From: Nitrososphaerota archaeon | GTDB taxonomy: Archaea > Thermoproteota > Nitrososphaeria > Nitrososphaerales > Gagatemarchaeaceae | Length of the DNA: 36,650 bases | Direction: 5' to 3' | Assembly: GCA_016193005.1 (NCBI GenBank) | Contig: JACPTA010000157.1 | Location: 1 to 36,650, forward strand | Shown: one piece after another, positions 1 through 7,940 of the stretch | Layout of the letters: each line of letters starts with the position of its first letter | Position numbering within the stretch: position 1 is the stretch's first letter | Notes under the pieces: generated by a model | Told to the model about the DNA's origin: nothing | What the model saw: the letters and a program-made list of their open reading frames with translations, nothing else | The model's database searches: none | Position numbers and translations under genes: made by a program

Positions 1-338
1 CGTTGCCCGACGAGGAGAAGCTGATCCTCGACGTGGCACGGATGATACAGATAGGCTTCCTCCAGCAGAACGCGTACGACGACATCGACGCCTACTGCAG
101 CCCGCAGAAGCAGGTCAAGATGCTGAGGATGTTCATCACGTACCACGAGGAGGCGCTGAAGGCTCTCCAGAGCGGAGTCCCACTATCGAAGATGAGGGCC
201 ATGTCGGTCATCTCGAAGATGCTTCGATGCAAGTTCGCGATAAAGAGCGAGGACGTTGAGAAGCTCGACGTTCTCTACAACGAGATGCTCGGCGAGTTTG
301 CTTCACTCGGAGTACAGGAGGTGAAGGTCTCTGGCTAA
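1..338 (+). CDS. atpA: A-type ATP synthase subunit A, C-terminal part (partial)
   Basis: The visible 111 residues are the helical C-terminal domain of the catalytic A subunit of the archaeal A1Ao ATP synthase. They follow the family pattern, with an aspartate-rich segment after [15 protein letters not shown] and a run of amphipathic helices. The gene enters from the left edge, so its start and Walker A region are outside the window. The stop codon overlaps the proposed CTG start of atpB by 8 nt and the atpB Shine-Dalgarno lies inside this gene, so the two are probably translationally coupled. The subunit acts on the cytoplasmic side of the membrane, making ATP from ADP and phosphate using the ion gradient. 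The A-B-D neighbourhood makes the assignment secure. Confidence 0.9.
   Translation, partial: LPDEEKLILDVARMIQIGFLQQNAYDDIDAYCSPQKQVKMLRMFITYHEEALKALQSGVPLSKMRAMSVISKMLRCKFAIKSEDVEKLDVLYNEMLGEFASLGVQEVKVSG
316..324 (+). promoter_or_regulatory. Shine-Dalgarno supporting a CTG start of atpB
   Basis: The nonamer aggaggtga matches the anti-Shine-Dalgarno of archaeal 16S rRNA and is spaced 6 nt from CTG 331. No standard start codon lies near it in the atpB frame, so it decides the start of atpB. Confidence 0.6.
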
Positions 339-1743
339 GGCCGCATCGGGCGTCGAGTACAGCAAGGTAGCGGAGATCAAGGGGCCTCTGCTGATTGTGG
401 ACGGCATCGACACGGCGGCCTTCGACGAGCTCGTCGAGGTAGAGGACCCATCGGGGGGCAAGAGGCTCGCAAGGGTCCTAGAGTCGGGTTTCGGGAGAGC
501 CATCGCTCAGGTATTCGAGGGGACCTCGGGGCTCTCGGTCGCTGGGACAAAGGCAAAGTTCCTTGGCAAGACCATGCAGCTACCCGTTTCGGAAGAGCTG
601 CTCGGCAGAGTCTTCGACGGTCTCGGCAGGCCGCTGGACGGACTCCCCGAGCCTGTCGGAAAAGAATTCAGAGATGTGAACGGAGCGCCCATTAATCCCG
701 AGAGGAGGGAGTATCCGACGGACCTCATCCAGACGGGAGTCTCCGCGATAGACGTCATGCTCACACTCGTCAGGGGCCAGAAGCTCCCCATCTTCTCCGG
801 CGCAGGCATGCCGCACAACAAGCTTGCCGCTCAAATCGCCCGGCAGGCGACGGTCGTCGGCGAGGGGGAGGAGTTCGCGGTAGTTTTCGCGGCGCTCGGC
901 GTCCAGCACGGAGAGGCGGCATTCTTCAAGAGGACGCTAGAAGAGTCGGGCGCGATCAGGAGGAGCATCCTCTACCAGAACCTGGCTGACGACCCCGCCA
1001 TCGAGAGGATCAGCACCCCGCGTGTCGCGCTTACGGCAGCCGAGTATCTTGCCTTCGACCTTGGATACCACGTTCTTGTCATCTTGACGGACCTGACCAA
1101 CTACGCGGAGGCGCTCCGAGAGATTTCAGCGGCAAGAGAGGAAGTCCCCGGAAGGAAGGGATACCCAGGATACCTATACACCGACCTGGCGACTAACTAC
1201 GAGAGGGCCGGGAGGATAAAGGGAATGAAGGGAAGCATCACGCAGATGCCAATCCTCTCGATGCCGAGCGACGACGTTACGCACCCCATCCCGGACCTCA
1301 CGGGCTACATCACGGAAGGCCAGATCTTCCTCGGAAGAGACCTCTTCAGAAAGGGCATCTACCCGCCGATCTATCTTCTCTCAAGCCTGAGCCGACTGAT
1401 GGGCCCGGCTCTGGGGCATGTCATCAAGGCGGGAAGGGCTAGGGCAGACCACCAGATGGTCGGAAACCAGCTCTACAACGCTTACGCTCGATCAGTCGAG
1501 CTCCGCGCACTCGCAGAGATCGTCGGCAAGTCCGGGCTCACGGGCGTGGATCTGAGGTACCTGAAGTTCGGCGACGAGTTCGAGCAGAAGTTCCTCAGCC
1601 AGGGATACGACGAGAACAGGCCCTTCGATGACAGCCTGAGGATTGCCTGGGAATGCCTCTCCGTCCTTCCCGACACGGAACTCACGAACATCAAGGAAGA
1701 CTTCGTCAAGAAGTACCACATCAAGGAAAGGTCGACGGAGTAG
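331..1743 (+). CDS. atpB: A-type ATP synthase subunit B
   Basis: This is the non-catalytic nucleotide-binding B subunit that alternates with A in the A1 hexamer. Family features include [18 protein letters not shown] at the N-terminus, [11 protein letters not shown] and [19 protein letters not shown] in place of a functional Walker [15 protein letters not shown], and a helical C-terminus. The first GTG (397) falls inside the conserved N-terminal beta-barrel and would remove about 22 conserved residues. The frame is open upstream to a TGA at 322-324 and has no ATG, GTG or TTG. I place the start at CTG 331 because a strong Shine-Dalgarno (aggaggtga, 316-324) sits 6 nt upstream. That gives about 470 aa, close to the family norm. 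It is followed by atpD after 6 nt. Confidence 0.9.
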   Translation: MAKAASGVEYSKVAEIKGPLLIVDGIDTAAFDELVEVEDPSGGKRLARVLESGFGRAIAQVFEGTSGLSVAGTKAKFLGKTMQLPVSEELLGRVFDGLGRPLDGLPEPVGKEFRDVNGAPINPERREYPTDLIQTGVSAIDVMLTLVRGQKLPIFSGAGMPHNKLAAQIARQATVVGEGEEFAVVFAALGVQHGEAAFFKRTLEESGAIRRSILYQNLADDPAIERISTPRVALTAAEYLAFDLGYHVLVILTDLTNYAEALREISAAREEVPGRKGYPGYLYTDLATNYERAGRIKGMKGSITQMPILSMPSDDVTHPIPDLTGYITEGQIFLGRDLFRKGIYPPIYLLSSLSRLMGPALGHVIKAGRARADHQMVGNQLYNAYARSVELRALAEIVGKSGLTGVDLRYLKFGDEFEQKFLSQGYDENRPFDDSLRIAWECLSVLPDTELTNIKEDFVKKYHIKERSTE

Positions 1744-1749
1744 CAAGGC

Positions 1750-2397
1750 ATGTCAGTAGCCGCGGCGGGAAAGGTCCTCCCGACAAAGATCGAGCTGATC
1801 AAGACAAGGAGGAGCCTCTCGACCGCGAGGAGAGTCTACAGGGTGCTCGACGATAAGAGGGAGGTCCTACTCAAGAAGCTCGAGGAGATGATCCAGAAGG
1901 CAGGGACCGCCAGGGAGGAGATCTGGCAGCCCATCTCGGACGCGTACTTCGCGCTCTACGACTCGTACCTCAGGCTCGGCCCGCTGAGGCTCGAGGGGAT
2001 AGCCGCACACACGCCGCCGGTCGTGGAGGCGGACGTGATCGTGAAGAGGATTGTCGACGTCGACGTTCCCGCGCTCAAGCTCACCGAGAAGAATGTCAAC
2101 ATGACGTACGGGTTCGCAGATAGCAGCGTATCTGTCGACAAGGCCTCGAGGCTGATAAGGAAGGCGCTCGTGTCGATATTCAAGGCAGCGGAATTCGAGA
2201 ACGCGATATTCCGCCTTGCGAGCGAGCTGGAAAAGACTCAGAGGCTGATAAACGCGCTCGAGTACCTCATCATCCCGAGGTACGAGAGTTCGATTCGATA
2301 CATCCAGGCAACACTCGAGGAGAGGGAGAGAGAAGAGTTCGTAAGGCTTAAACACGTCAAGCGGGTGCTCGAGGCCAAAGTGGCGAAATCAGGATGA
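1750..2397 (+). CDS. atpD: A-type ATP synthase subunit D
   Basis: This 215-aa protein is the central-stalk D subunit, a long antiparallel coiled coil that rotates inside the A3B3 hexamer and transmits torque. The N-terminal helix carries the family signature PTKIELIKTRRSLSTARRVY followed by LLKKLEEMI. The C-terminal helix has EKTQRLINALEYLIIPRYE and a basic tail. Length is typical. The ATG is 6 nt after the atpB stop, and its own TGA overlaps the ATG of the next small ORF (ATGA). Hence it is part of the same operon and is coupled both ways. Confidence 0.95.
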   Translation: MSVAAAGKVLPTKIELIKTRRSLSTARRVYRVLDDKREVLLKKLEEMIQKAGTAREEIWQPISDAYFALYDSYLRLGPLRLEGIAAHTPPVVEADVIVKRIVDVDVPALKLTEKNVNMTYGFADSSVSVDKASRLIRKALVSIFKAAEFENAIFRLASELEKTQRLINALEYLIIPRYESSIRYIQATLEEREREEFVRLKHVKRVLEAKVAKSG

Positions 2398-2528
2398 GCG
2401 ACATCGCTGAGAAGGCCTTCGAGTCCGTCTCGGAAAATGTTGAGAAGGAGTACTCCTCTACAAAGGCGGAGGTGGAGGAGAAGGTAAAGAGGGCGAAGGA
2501 GAAGGCGCTTTCGCAATTGAAGCCGTAG
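2394..2528 (+). CDS. 44-aa coiled-coil protein at the end of the ATP synthase operon
   Basis: This small ORF starts at an ATG overlapping the atpD stop by 4 nt (ATGA), the usual signature of coupling. The 44 residues are almost entirely charged and helical. It begins MSDIAEKAFESVSENVEKEY and ends in a Lys/Glu-rich heptad-like run and LSQLKP. There is no transmembrane segment, so it is not the membrane subunit K (c) often found near here. It could be a short peripheral-stalk (E/H-like) element or a lineage-specific assembly peptide; both are guesses. Coding potential rests on the overlap, the frame-consistent charged composition and the lack of another feature. Confidence 0.6.
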   Translation: MSDIAEKAFESVSENVEKEYSSTKAEVEEKVKRAKEKALSQLKP

Positions 2529-2704
2529 CTCTGGGCTTGGATACATGCTTGCAAAGCAGCCGGCTCTTTTCTTGGCAGAATTACCATTTACTAGCGCCTT
2601 TCGACCGAGTCAGGAATCCATAGGCAAAAATCGGCCTCGACAGTAATCGCAGGACTCTCGGCAATAATCGTGATCCTTGCGGACCTTCCAGGCCAATGAG
2701 GAAG

Positions 2705-2971
2705 CTATTGAGGCGCCGTTGGTTTGTCGGCCGTTTTCTCGACGAGCGCATCCCTCTTTACCATCGCATCCACGAACCTTGCCACGAGCACAATTGAAAC
2801 TCCAAGACCGATCGTGGCCATCGCGCCAGCAAGCAGCGCCTGCGATATGCCAAGCGCATCAGCCAGGTAGAAGCCGAAGAAGGTGAAGGAGATGACAATC
2901 ACCGCGATGATGATGGGCGCCACGAGCATCACCTTGATGTTGGTCGATTTTCTCCTCGCCTTGCTAGCCAT
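2705..2971 (-). CDS. Small membrane protein with two transmembrane segments
   Basis: Function unknown. The 88-aa product has a basic N-terminus (MASKARRKSTNIK), two hydrophobic helices at about residues 14-38 and 43-65, and a charged C-terminal tail. The positive N-terminus suggests an in-side N-terminus with both ends cytoplasmic. The ATG at 2971 is preceded on the same strand by an A/T-rich TATA-like stretch (about 3000-3010), giving near-leaderless spacing. It lies downstream of nrdJ on the same strand after a 90-nt gap with its own promoter-like sequence, so it is probably an independent unit. Confidence 0.65.
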   Translation of the reverse strand: MASKARRKSTNIKVMLVAPIIIAVIVISFTFFGFYLADALGISQALLAGAMATIGLGVSIVLVARFVDAMVKRDALVEKTADKPTAPQ

Positions 2972-3061
2972 GCAACTCGTTAGCGGCGACTTACCGCTGG
3001 TTATGTTAAGTCTTCGGCTCGAATAGAACGAACCGGTAATTCGGGTCGAGCTTGAACTCTT

Positions 3062-5341
3062 CTACTCGCACTTGCTGTATCCGCAGTTGGTGCAGCGATA
3101 GCAGCCGTTCTCAAAGATTATCGAGCTCTGCTCGCAGTCCGGGCAGGTCGACCCGGTCACCAGGTTCTGCGGCGCCTCCTTGGTCACCTTGCCCTGGACA
3201 AGTATCTCGAGCGCCTTCGAGACGGCGTCGGGGATGGATAACAGTTGTATGCCGTCGTCCCACGATACGTACTTCCCCCTAATCCCCTTGAGCATCCTTA
3301 CGACGTTCTGGATGTCGCCCCCGTGCTGGAGGTAGAGACTGATCAGCCTCCCAAGCGCCTCCGCGTCGGCCTTCTCGTCCCCTCCGAGCTTCCCGAGCGT
3401 CACGAAGACCTCCTTCAGCGAACCTCTCTCGTCAGAGTTGGCCGTCACGTACAGCCCTCCCTGGGGGAGCTTCAGCTTGAGCGTCCTGCCCGTCATCACC
3501 TTCGCCCTCTCGAACTGCTTCGACTTCTCCTTCTTCTCCACCTTGGCGGTCTCCAGAATCCCTTCTCTGCTCCCCTCCCTATAAATCGTGATGCCCTTGC
3601 ATCCGAGCTTCCACGCGAGGAAGTATATCTTCTGCACCTCTTCCACGGAGATCTCCTCGGGCAGGTTCACGGTGCTCGAGATCGCAGTGTCGATGTGCTT
3701 CTGGATCGCGGCCTGCATCTTCACCCTCATCTCAGGCTTTATCTGGTGAGCCGTCACGAAGTACGTCGGCAGGTTCTTCTCGTCGGTCACGTGGTGGACT
3801 CGCATGTAGTCTTTCACCAGCGGGTGGAAGACCTTGAACTCACCCTCGCTCAGAGACTTGCTCCTTCTTGTGTAGGACATTGCGAAGACAGGCTCGACGC
3901 CACTCGAGCTTCCAGCGAGTATGGAACCCGAACCAACGGGCGGAATCGTCGTCAGTGCGGCATTCCTGATACCCTGATTCCTGATCTTATCCCTCACCTT
4001 CACGTCAAGATTCTGGATGAAGGGCTGGGCCAGATGCTTGTCCGGGTCGAACGCAGGGAAGACTCCCTTTTCTTTCGCAAGCTCCGTCGAGTAATCGTAG
4101 ATCACGTTCACTATCCTCTCGAAGAGCTTGTCGACGAACTCCACGGTCGCCTCTTCGTCGTACTTTAGCCCGAGCTTGATCAGCATGTCACCCAACCCCG
4201 TGATGCCAACGCCTATCCTCCTGCTCCAGAGAGAGGCGGTCCTCTGCTGGGCGAGCGGGTGCTTGTCCGCGTTGTAGTCGAGGACGTTGTCGAGGAACCT
4301 CACGCCGTACTGGGTGGCCTTGACCAGATCGTCCCAGTCTACACTGCTGTGGTCGGTGAACGGCTCCTTTACGAAGTAGCTCAGGTTTACCGAGCCAAGG
4401 CAGCAGCACCCATAGTTTTCAAGAGTCTGCTCGCTGCAGGGGTTCACTCCTTGGACCTCCATGTTGTTGTACTCTGTCGTTGAATATTTCTTCATGGAGT
4501 CCCAGAAGATAACTCCAGGCTCGTCAGACTGCCACGCGGCCTTGATGAGCTGGTCCCAGATCTCTCTCGCCCTCACCTTCCTGCTGAACTCTACCTTCTC
4601 GTTCTTGAAGTGGAGCTCGAAATCACCGTCCCTCTCCACCGCCCTCATGAAATCATCGGTGACTTTGACGGAGACGTTCGCATAATTCACCCTCTTCAGG
4701 TCCTTCTTCACGTTGATGAAGTCGAAGATGTCCGGGTGGTCCACCCTGATCGTGATCATGAGCGCCCCCCTCCTCCCCTCTTGCCCGATAGTGCCGGTAG
4801 TGGTCGAGAGAAGCTCCATGAAGGAGACAGAGCCCGAGCTGTAGATCGCCGCATTATTGACTGGAGAGCCTCTCGGCCTCAGCCCCGAAATGTCGGTGCC
4901 CACCCCTCCTCCGAAGCTGTAAGTTCTTGCAGCTTCCTTGCACCAATCGAAAATTCCTTCTATGGAATCTTCCTTAATCTTGAAAAAATAGCAATTAAGT
5001 AGCGTTGCCCGTCTTGGCTGCCCCGCCCCGAACAGGATCCTTCCTCCAGGGACGAACCTGTAGTTTTCGAGGAGCCAGTGGAAATTTTCCGTCCACTCTT
5101 TCTTCTTCTCCTCCTTCTCGACCGAGGCCAGCTCGGCTGCCACTCTCTTCCACATCTGCTCGGGCTTGGTCTCCACCTTCTTGCCGGTTTTGTCCCGGAG
5201 AGCATACTTTTCGTAGAAGACCCTCGCGCGGAGTTCGTCTCCATCAAATGCGTCGAGAGTTTCTTTCGGCAGCGGTACCTCCACTACTTTCTGGAGTTTC
5301 TGGTCTCCAGTATCTGACCCTGATTCAAGTTCTGTTGTCAT
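3062..5341 (-). CDS. nrdJ: Adenosylcobalamin-dependent (class II) ribonucleotide reductase
   Basis: This 759-aa enzyme reduces ribonucleotides to deoxyribonucleotides using a radical generated from adenosylcobalamin. The ten-stranded barrel core is recognisable. Cys117 in LLNCYF is the first redox cysteine. Asn300-Pro-Cys302-Ser-Glu304 is the finger-loop signature with the thiyl-radical cysteine. Cys312-314 follows in a YGCCCLGSVNLS motif and contains the second redox cysteine. The C-terminus has a zinc-ribbon-like cysteine cluster (CPDC...CYRCTNCGY) as in many class II enzymes with a redox-active tail. I see no N-terminal ATP-cone, so dNTP control may rest on the specificity site and on transcription. 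The neighbouring upstream gene does carry an ATP-cone. The ATG at 5341 has a TATA-like box about 55 nt upstream. Confidence 0.95.
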   Translation of the reverse strand: MTTELESGSDTGDQKLQKVVEVPLPKETLDAFDGDELRARVFYEKYALRDKTGKKVETKPEQMWKRVAAELASVEKEEKKKEWTENFHWLLENYRFVPGGRILFGAGQPRRATLLNCYFFKIKEDSIEGIFDWCKEAARTYSFGGGVGTDISGLRPRGSPVNNAAIYSSGSVSFMELLSTTTGTIGQEGRRGALMITIRVDHPDIFDFINVKKDLKRVNYANVSVKVTDDFMRAVERDGDFELHFKNEKVEFSRKVRAREIWDQLIKAAWQSDEPGVIFWDSMKKYSTTEYNNMEVQGVNPCSEQTLENYGCCCLGSVNLSYFVKEPFTDHSSVDWDDLVKATQYGVRFLDNVLDYNADKHPLAQQRTASLWSRRIGVGITGLGDMLIKLGLKYDEEATVEFVDKLFERIVNVIYDYSTELAKEKGVFPAFDPDKHLAQPFIQNLDVKVRDKIRNQGIRNAALTTIPPVGSGSILAGSSSGVEPVFAMSYTRRSKSLSEGEFKVFHPLVKDYMRVHHVTDEKNLPTYFVTAHQIKPEMRVKMQAAIQKHIDTAISSTVNLPEEISVEEVQKIYFLAWKLGCKGITIYREGSREGILETAKVEKKEKSKQFERAKVMTGRTLKLKLPQGGLYVTANSDERGSLKEVFVTLGKLGGDEKADAEALGRLISLYLQHGGDIQNVVRMLKGIRGKYVSWDDGIQLLSIPDAVSKALEILVQGKVTKEAPQNLVTGSTCPDCEQSSIIFENGCYRCTNCGYSKCE

Positions 5342-5392
5342 GATTAGATATCACTTAGTAATCGTTGCGCGTCATGATACCAAACATCTTCA

Positions 5393-5401
5393 GTATTAAA
5401 G
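5393..5401 (-). promoter_or_regulatory. TATA-like box of nrdJ
   Basis: On the minus strand the segment reads ctttaatac, about 55 nt upstream of the nrdJ ATG, which predicts a 5' leader of roughly 25 nt. Two copies of TTAGTC (plus-strand 5421-5426 and 5437-5442) lie just upstream and could be an operator, though this is weak. Confidence 0.45.
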
Positions 5402-5577
5402 CACATGTCTAATTTTTTCGTTAGTCGTCTTGCATTTTAGTCAATGGAAATCAAATCGAACGAGGTAAACGTTTGCGCTGAAAACTTTCTCGCCATCACG
5501 TTGTAAATGCGGAAATGCTCCCTACCACAACCCAGCAACAGACTCGAGCTAAGGAATTCTAGCATTTTCCAAACCGA

Positions 5578-7665
5578 TTACTTCGCAGTCGAGTACTGGG
5601 CAGTGGCTGCGGACTTGCACCTCTTGCATCTTGTCGAGTCGGGCACAAGTTTTAATCCACAATTTCTGCAAACAGAGACCGTTCTGACGACTTTGAAGTA
5701 GGGAATCTTGTTGATTCCAGTCGAAAGGAGGTTGAATATCCCCCGGGTGTCAAGTGAAGCACCGTTCATCAAAACCGACATCCCGCCCTTGAGTCCGCTC
5801 GACAACCTGTTGAGGTAATCGACCTTTTCCTGATTCTGGAGGTCGCTGGTGCTCAGCACGGGGGATTGCGAGTATCCTGAACCCTGGAGGCCAGGCACAG
5901 TGGCCCTGCCATACTTCTCTGCGTCCAGCGCTGCCAGCCGGCTGGCGCCATCTTCCTCAATAATTGCAATTCCTAGGTGCTCATTCTTGCTAGATTTTTC
6001 AACTGCCACCTGGGCGGCGGTCTGGACGATCTTCTCGGCGAGCGCCGTCCTCGAGCCCGTGGAGGGGTCCCGTATGAGGCTGGCGAGGCTCTCCTCCAGC
6101 CCTGCCAGGCTGACTACGAGCGGCATGGCTTCAGATGTCACGGTCTCCGACCCGTAGCTGAGGGTGGGGAGTAGGCCTTTCTTCATCATTCTCTCCAGCA
6201 CCCTTCTCCTCGTGGTCAGGGCGTCGGCCCCTACGCCTATTAGCATGGCCAGTTTTGCCCTGAAGTACGTCTCATCTTCGTTGGAGTCGTACGCCAGCCT
6301 TGGGAGGTTCAGCGTGAGGTTGTGCAGCGCACTCACGTTGTCCCCCTGGAGTTCGTGAGGGAGGGCATCAGAGCTGATTCCCAAGAAGCTCCTCCTCTGG
6401 TCATTCGTGAAGAATGCGACCTTGCCGCCGATAAAGAGTATCGAGGCGGCATCCTTCAAGATGCCCGTCTCGTCCGCCCTGCTGGGCTTCCCCAGAAGGA
6501 GCTTGATCTCAGGCCTCGGCGTCTGCTCGACAAAGGCGCTGTAGGCCTCGAGGGTGGCCTCTAGGGTCTTCTGGACCAGATCCTTCCCTGCTTCGTCCCT
6601 GAGCGAGGGGTTGAGCTCCAGTGTGACTGTCGGCTTCTCCCATGACGGCAGGAGGGTGGAAACCACCTCGAAGAACCTCATCATGGCCTGGCGGGTCTCG
6701 TGCTTCGTCCTGGAGCGTGTGAACGCTGCGAGGTACTGGAGGAAGTTCCTGTAAACGAGCTCGGCCGAAGCCTCCTTCATGATGAAAGATGTAATGTTTG
6801 TCATTATGGTGGCAGCTTCCTCCAAATTCTGAGGTGTCTCCAGCATGGGCGCGTAGAGAAGTTTCCCCTTCGGGTTGAACCCCGAAGCTTTCACACTCAG
6901 CAGGTCAACGAATATGGTATCGGGAATGAGTCCCCACGACCCAGCGTTCGAGATGTGAATGTCACCCGCCAGATGGGCATCTGCCACGTCCCTTGGAAGC
7001 TGTTCGAGGAGCAGGTACTCCGAGAAGACAGCCTTGCCCGTCTGATGAATCAGCCCCTCGACGTCGCTGCCGTCCTCCCCTGCCCTGTTGAGTAGCTGGG
7101 TAACGTCATAGACGGGTATTCCGAGTCTCGTTAGCTTGTGCCTGTACTCCTCCAGGTTGTGTTCGACCAGTAAAGCGTTGACCATCTCCCTGATCAGGGG
7201 TGCCGTAAGGTACTGAGTCTGGAACTTGTAGAGCCTCGACTCTGTCTCGCTTGTAATCTTCTGGGCCAGCTCAACTGGCATGCCTGCCTCCTTCACCAAA
7301 GACTGCAAAATCCTGTCAGCGTTGAACTCCTCCATTGCCTGACGCGACGTTCGTACATACAACTTCCCGCTCTCGACCAGCGACTGCTCCTCGATCTGAC
7401 GCGTCAGGTTAAGAACCAATCTGCCCAAATTCGTGACGGTGTACTTTCTCTCCTGCCTATTCAGCTGGATCAGCAGCTGCCTTACCAGCTTCCGTAGATG
7501 GTAAGCAAACTTGCCAGACTCCTTCTTCGATTTGAAACCGGCCAGACTCTTGAGGGCACTGTACGTCAAGGGCCCCTTGATGTTCAGTATCTTGAGTATC
7601 TCCAGCCTCTGTGGAGACGCAATAACGCTGTAAATTGTTTTGACCCTACGAGGCGCCGCTTGCAA
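5578..7665 (-). CDS. HTH / ATP-cone / cysteine-less NrdD-like fusion, predicted nucleotide-sensing regulator
   Basis: The 695-aa protein has four parts. Residues 6-90 form an ArsR-like winged helix (SPQRLEILKILNIKGPLTYS, then a recognition helix and a YTVTNLGR wing). Residues 100-190 look like an ATP-cone. About 205-660 resemble anaerobic (class III) ribonucleotide reductase NrdD (DVADAHLAGDIHISN, LTLNLPRLAYDSNEDE, VVSLAGLEESL, IPYFKVVRTVSVC). Residues 666-683 are a CxxC...CxxC zinc ribbon. The only cysteines in the whole protein are these four, and the C-terminal glycyl-radical motif (RxxGY) is absent, so it cannot do reductase chemistry. From family knowledge, the ATP-cone binds ATP/dATP in reductases and NrdR. 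I infer a transcription factor that reads nucleotide pools and may control nrdJ, 236 nt downstream on the same strand. The start is TTG with leaderless TATA spacing. An unrelated regulatory target is possible. Confidence 0.8.
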   Translation of the reverse strand: MQAAPRRVKTIYSVIASPQRLEILKILNIKGPLTYSALKSLAGFKSKKESGKFAYHLRKLVRQLLIQLNRQERKYTVTNLGRLVLNLTRQIEEQSLVESGKLYVRTSRQAMEEFNADRILQSLVKEAGMPVELAQKITSETESRLYKFQTQYLTAPLIREMVNALLVEHNLEEYRHKLTRLGIPVYDVTQLLNRAGEDGSDVEGLIHQTGKAVFSEYLLLEQLPRDVADAHLAGDIHISNAGSWGLIPDTIFVDLLSVKASGFNPKGKLLYAPMLETPQNLEEAATIMTNITSFIMKEASAELVYRNFLQYLAAFTRSRTKHETRQAMMRFFEVVSTLLPSWEKPTVTLELNPSLRDEAGKDLVQKTLEATLEAYSAFVEQTPRPEIKLLLGKPSRADETGILKDAASILFIGGKVAFFTNDQRRSFLGISSDALPHELQGDNVSALHNLTLNLPRLAYDSNEDETYFRAKLAMLIGVGADALTTRRRVLERMMKKGLLPTLSYGSETVTSEAMPLVVSLAGLEESLASLIRDPSTGSRTALAEKIVQTAAQVAVEKSSKNEHLGIAIIEEDGASRLAALDAEKYGRATVPGLQGSGYSQSPVLSTSDLQNQEKVDYLNRLSSGLKGGMSVLMNGASLDTRGIFNLLSTGINKIPYFKVVRTVSVCRNCGLKLVPDSTRCKRCKSAATAQYSTAK

Positions 7666-7688
7666 TTGTCACAGGCTCGGGGTCAAAA

Positions 7689-7697
7689 GTATTTAAC
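7689..7697 (-). promoter_or_regulatory. TATA-like box of the NrdD-like regulator gene
   Basis: On the minus strand this reads gttaaatac, about 27 nt upstream of the TTG at 7665. That spacing predicts a leaderless transcript and supports the TTG start, which directly follows an in-frame TGA. Confidence 0.55.
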
Positions 7698-7741
7698 TAA
7701 TTGTCGAGTCTGAATCAAAGAACACGTTTCTTGAAAATGAG

Positions 7742-7881
7742 TGGGGTCGGCCGGATTTGAACCGGCGGTCTCAAGCGCTCCTGCACGAGCAATCGATTGT
7801 GCCCCAAGGCTTGAAGCCTAAACCAGACTGGCCCCACTTGGTTGAATGATTATCCAACATCATGGCCTAGCCGACGACCCC
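7742..7881 (-). tRNA. tRNA-Pro (TGG) with two introns
   Basis: The acceptor stem pairs GGGGTCG (7881-7875) perfectly with CGACCCC, followed by discriminator A (7742). The T-arm is GCCGG-TTCAAAT-CCGGC, the anticodon stem CAAGC/GCTTG and the loop CTTGGG/C with anticodon TGG. Two introns must be removed. Intron 1 (7866-7828, 39 nt) lies in the D-loop after nucleotide 15. Its BHB has central helix GGCT/GGCC, 3-nt bulges AGG and AGT, and intron helix CCAT/GTGG. Intron 2 (7802-7778, 25 nt) is at the canonical 37/38 site, with a 4-bp central helix and 3-nt bulges GGG and AGC. The spliced product is 76 nt with D-loop AGTCTGGTTTA. Read without intron 1, the gene would lack a proper acceptor and D-arm. 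A TATA-like sequence lies near 7904-7914. Confidence 0.85.
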
Positions 7882-7940
7882 TTTTCGTCCGTTCAGCGGC
7901 GTGGTAGTTATGCGTTCTCACACAAATAGCTCAGCGATGG

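Noticed and set aside
2595-2700. Hydrophobic ORF that might be ATP synthase subunit K
   Set aside because: It has only one short hydrophobic stretch, no start codon in frame after the TAG at 2592, and none of the two-helix proteolipid features.
7742-7837. A single-intron or degenerate tRNA-Pro ending at 7837
   Set aside because: The acceptor stem and D-arm do not fit. Extending to 7881 with a D-loop intron restores a perfect acceptor and standard D-arm.
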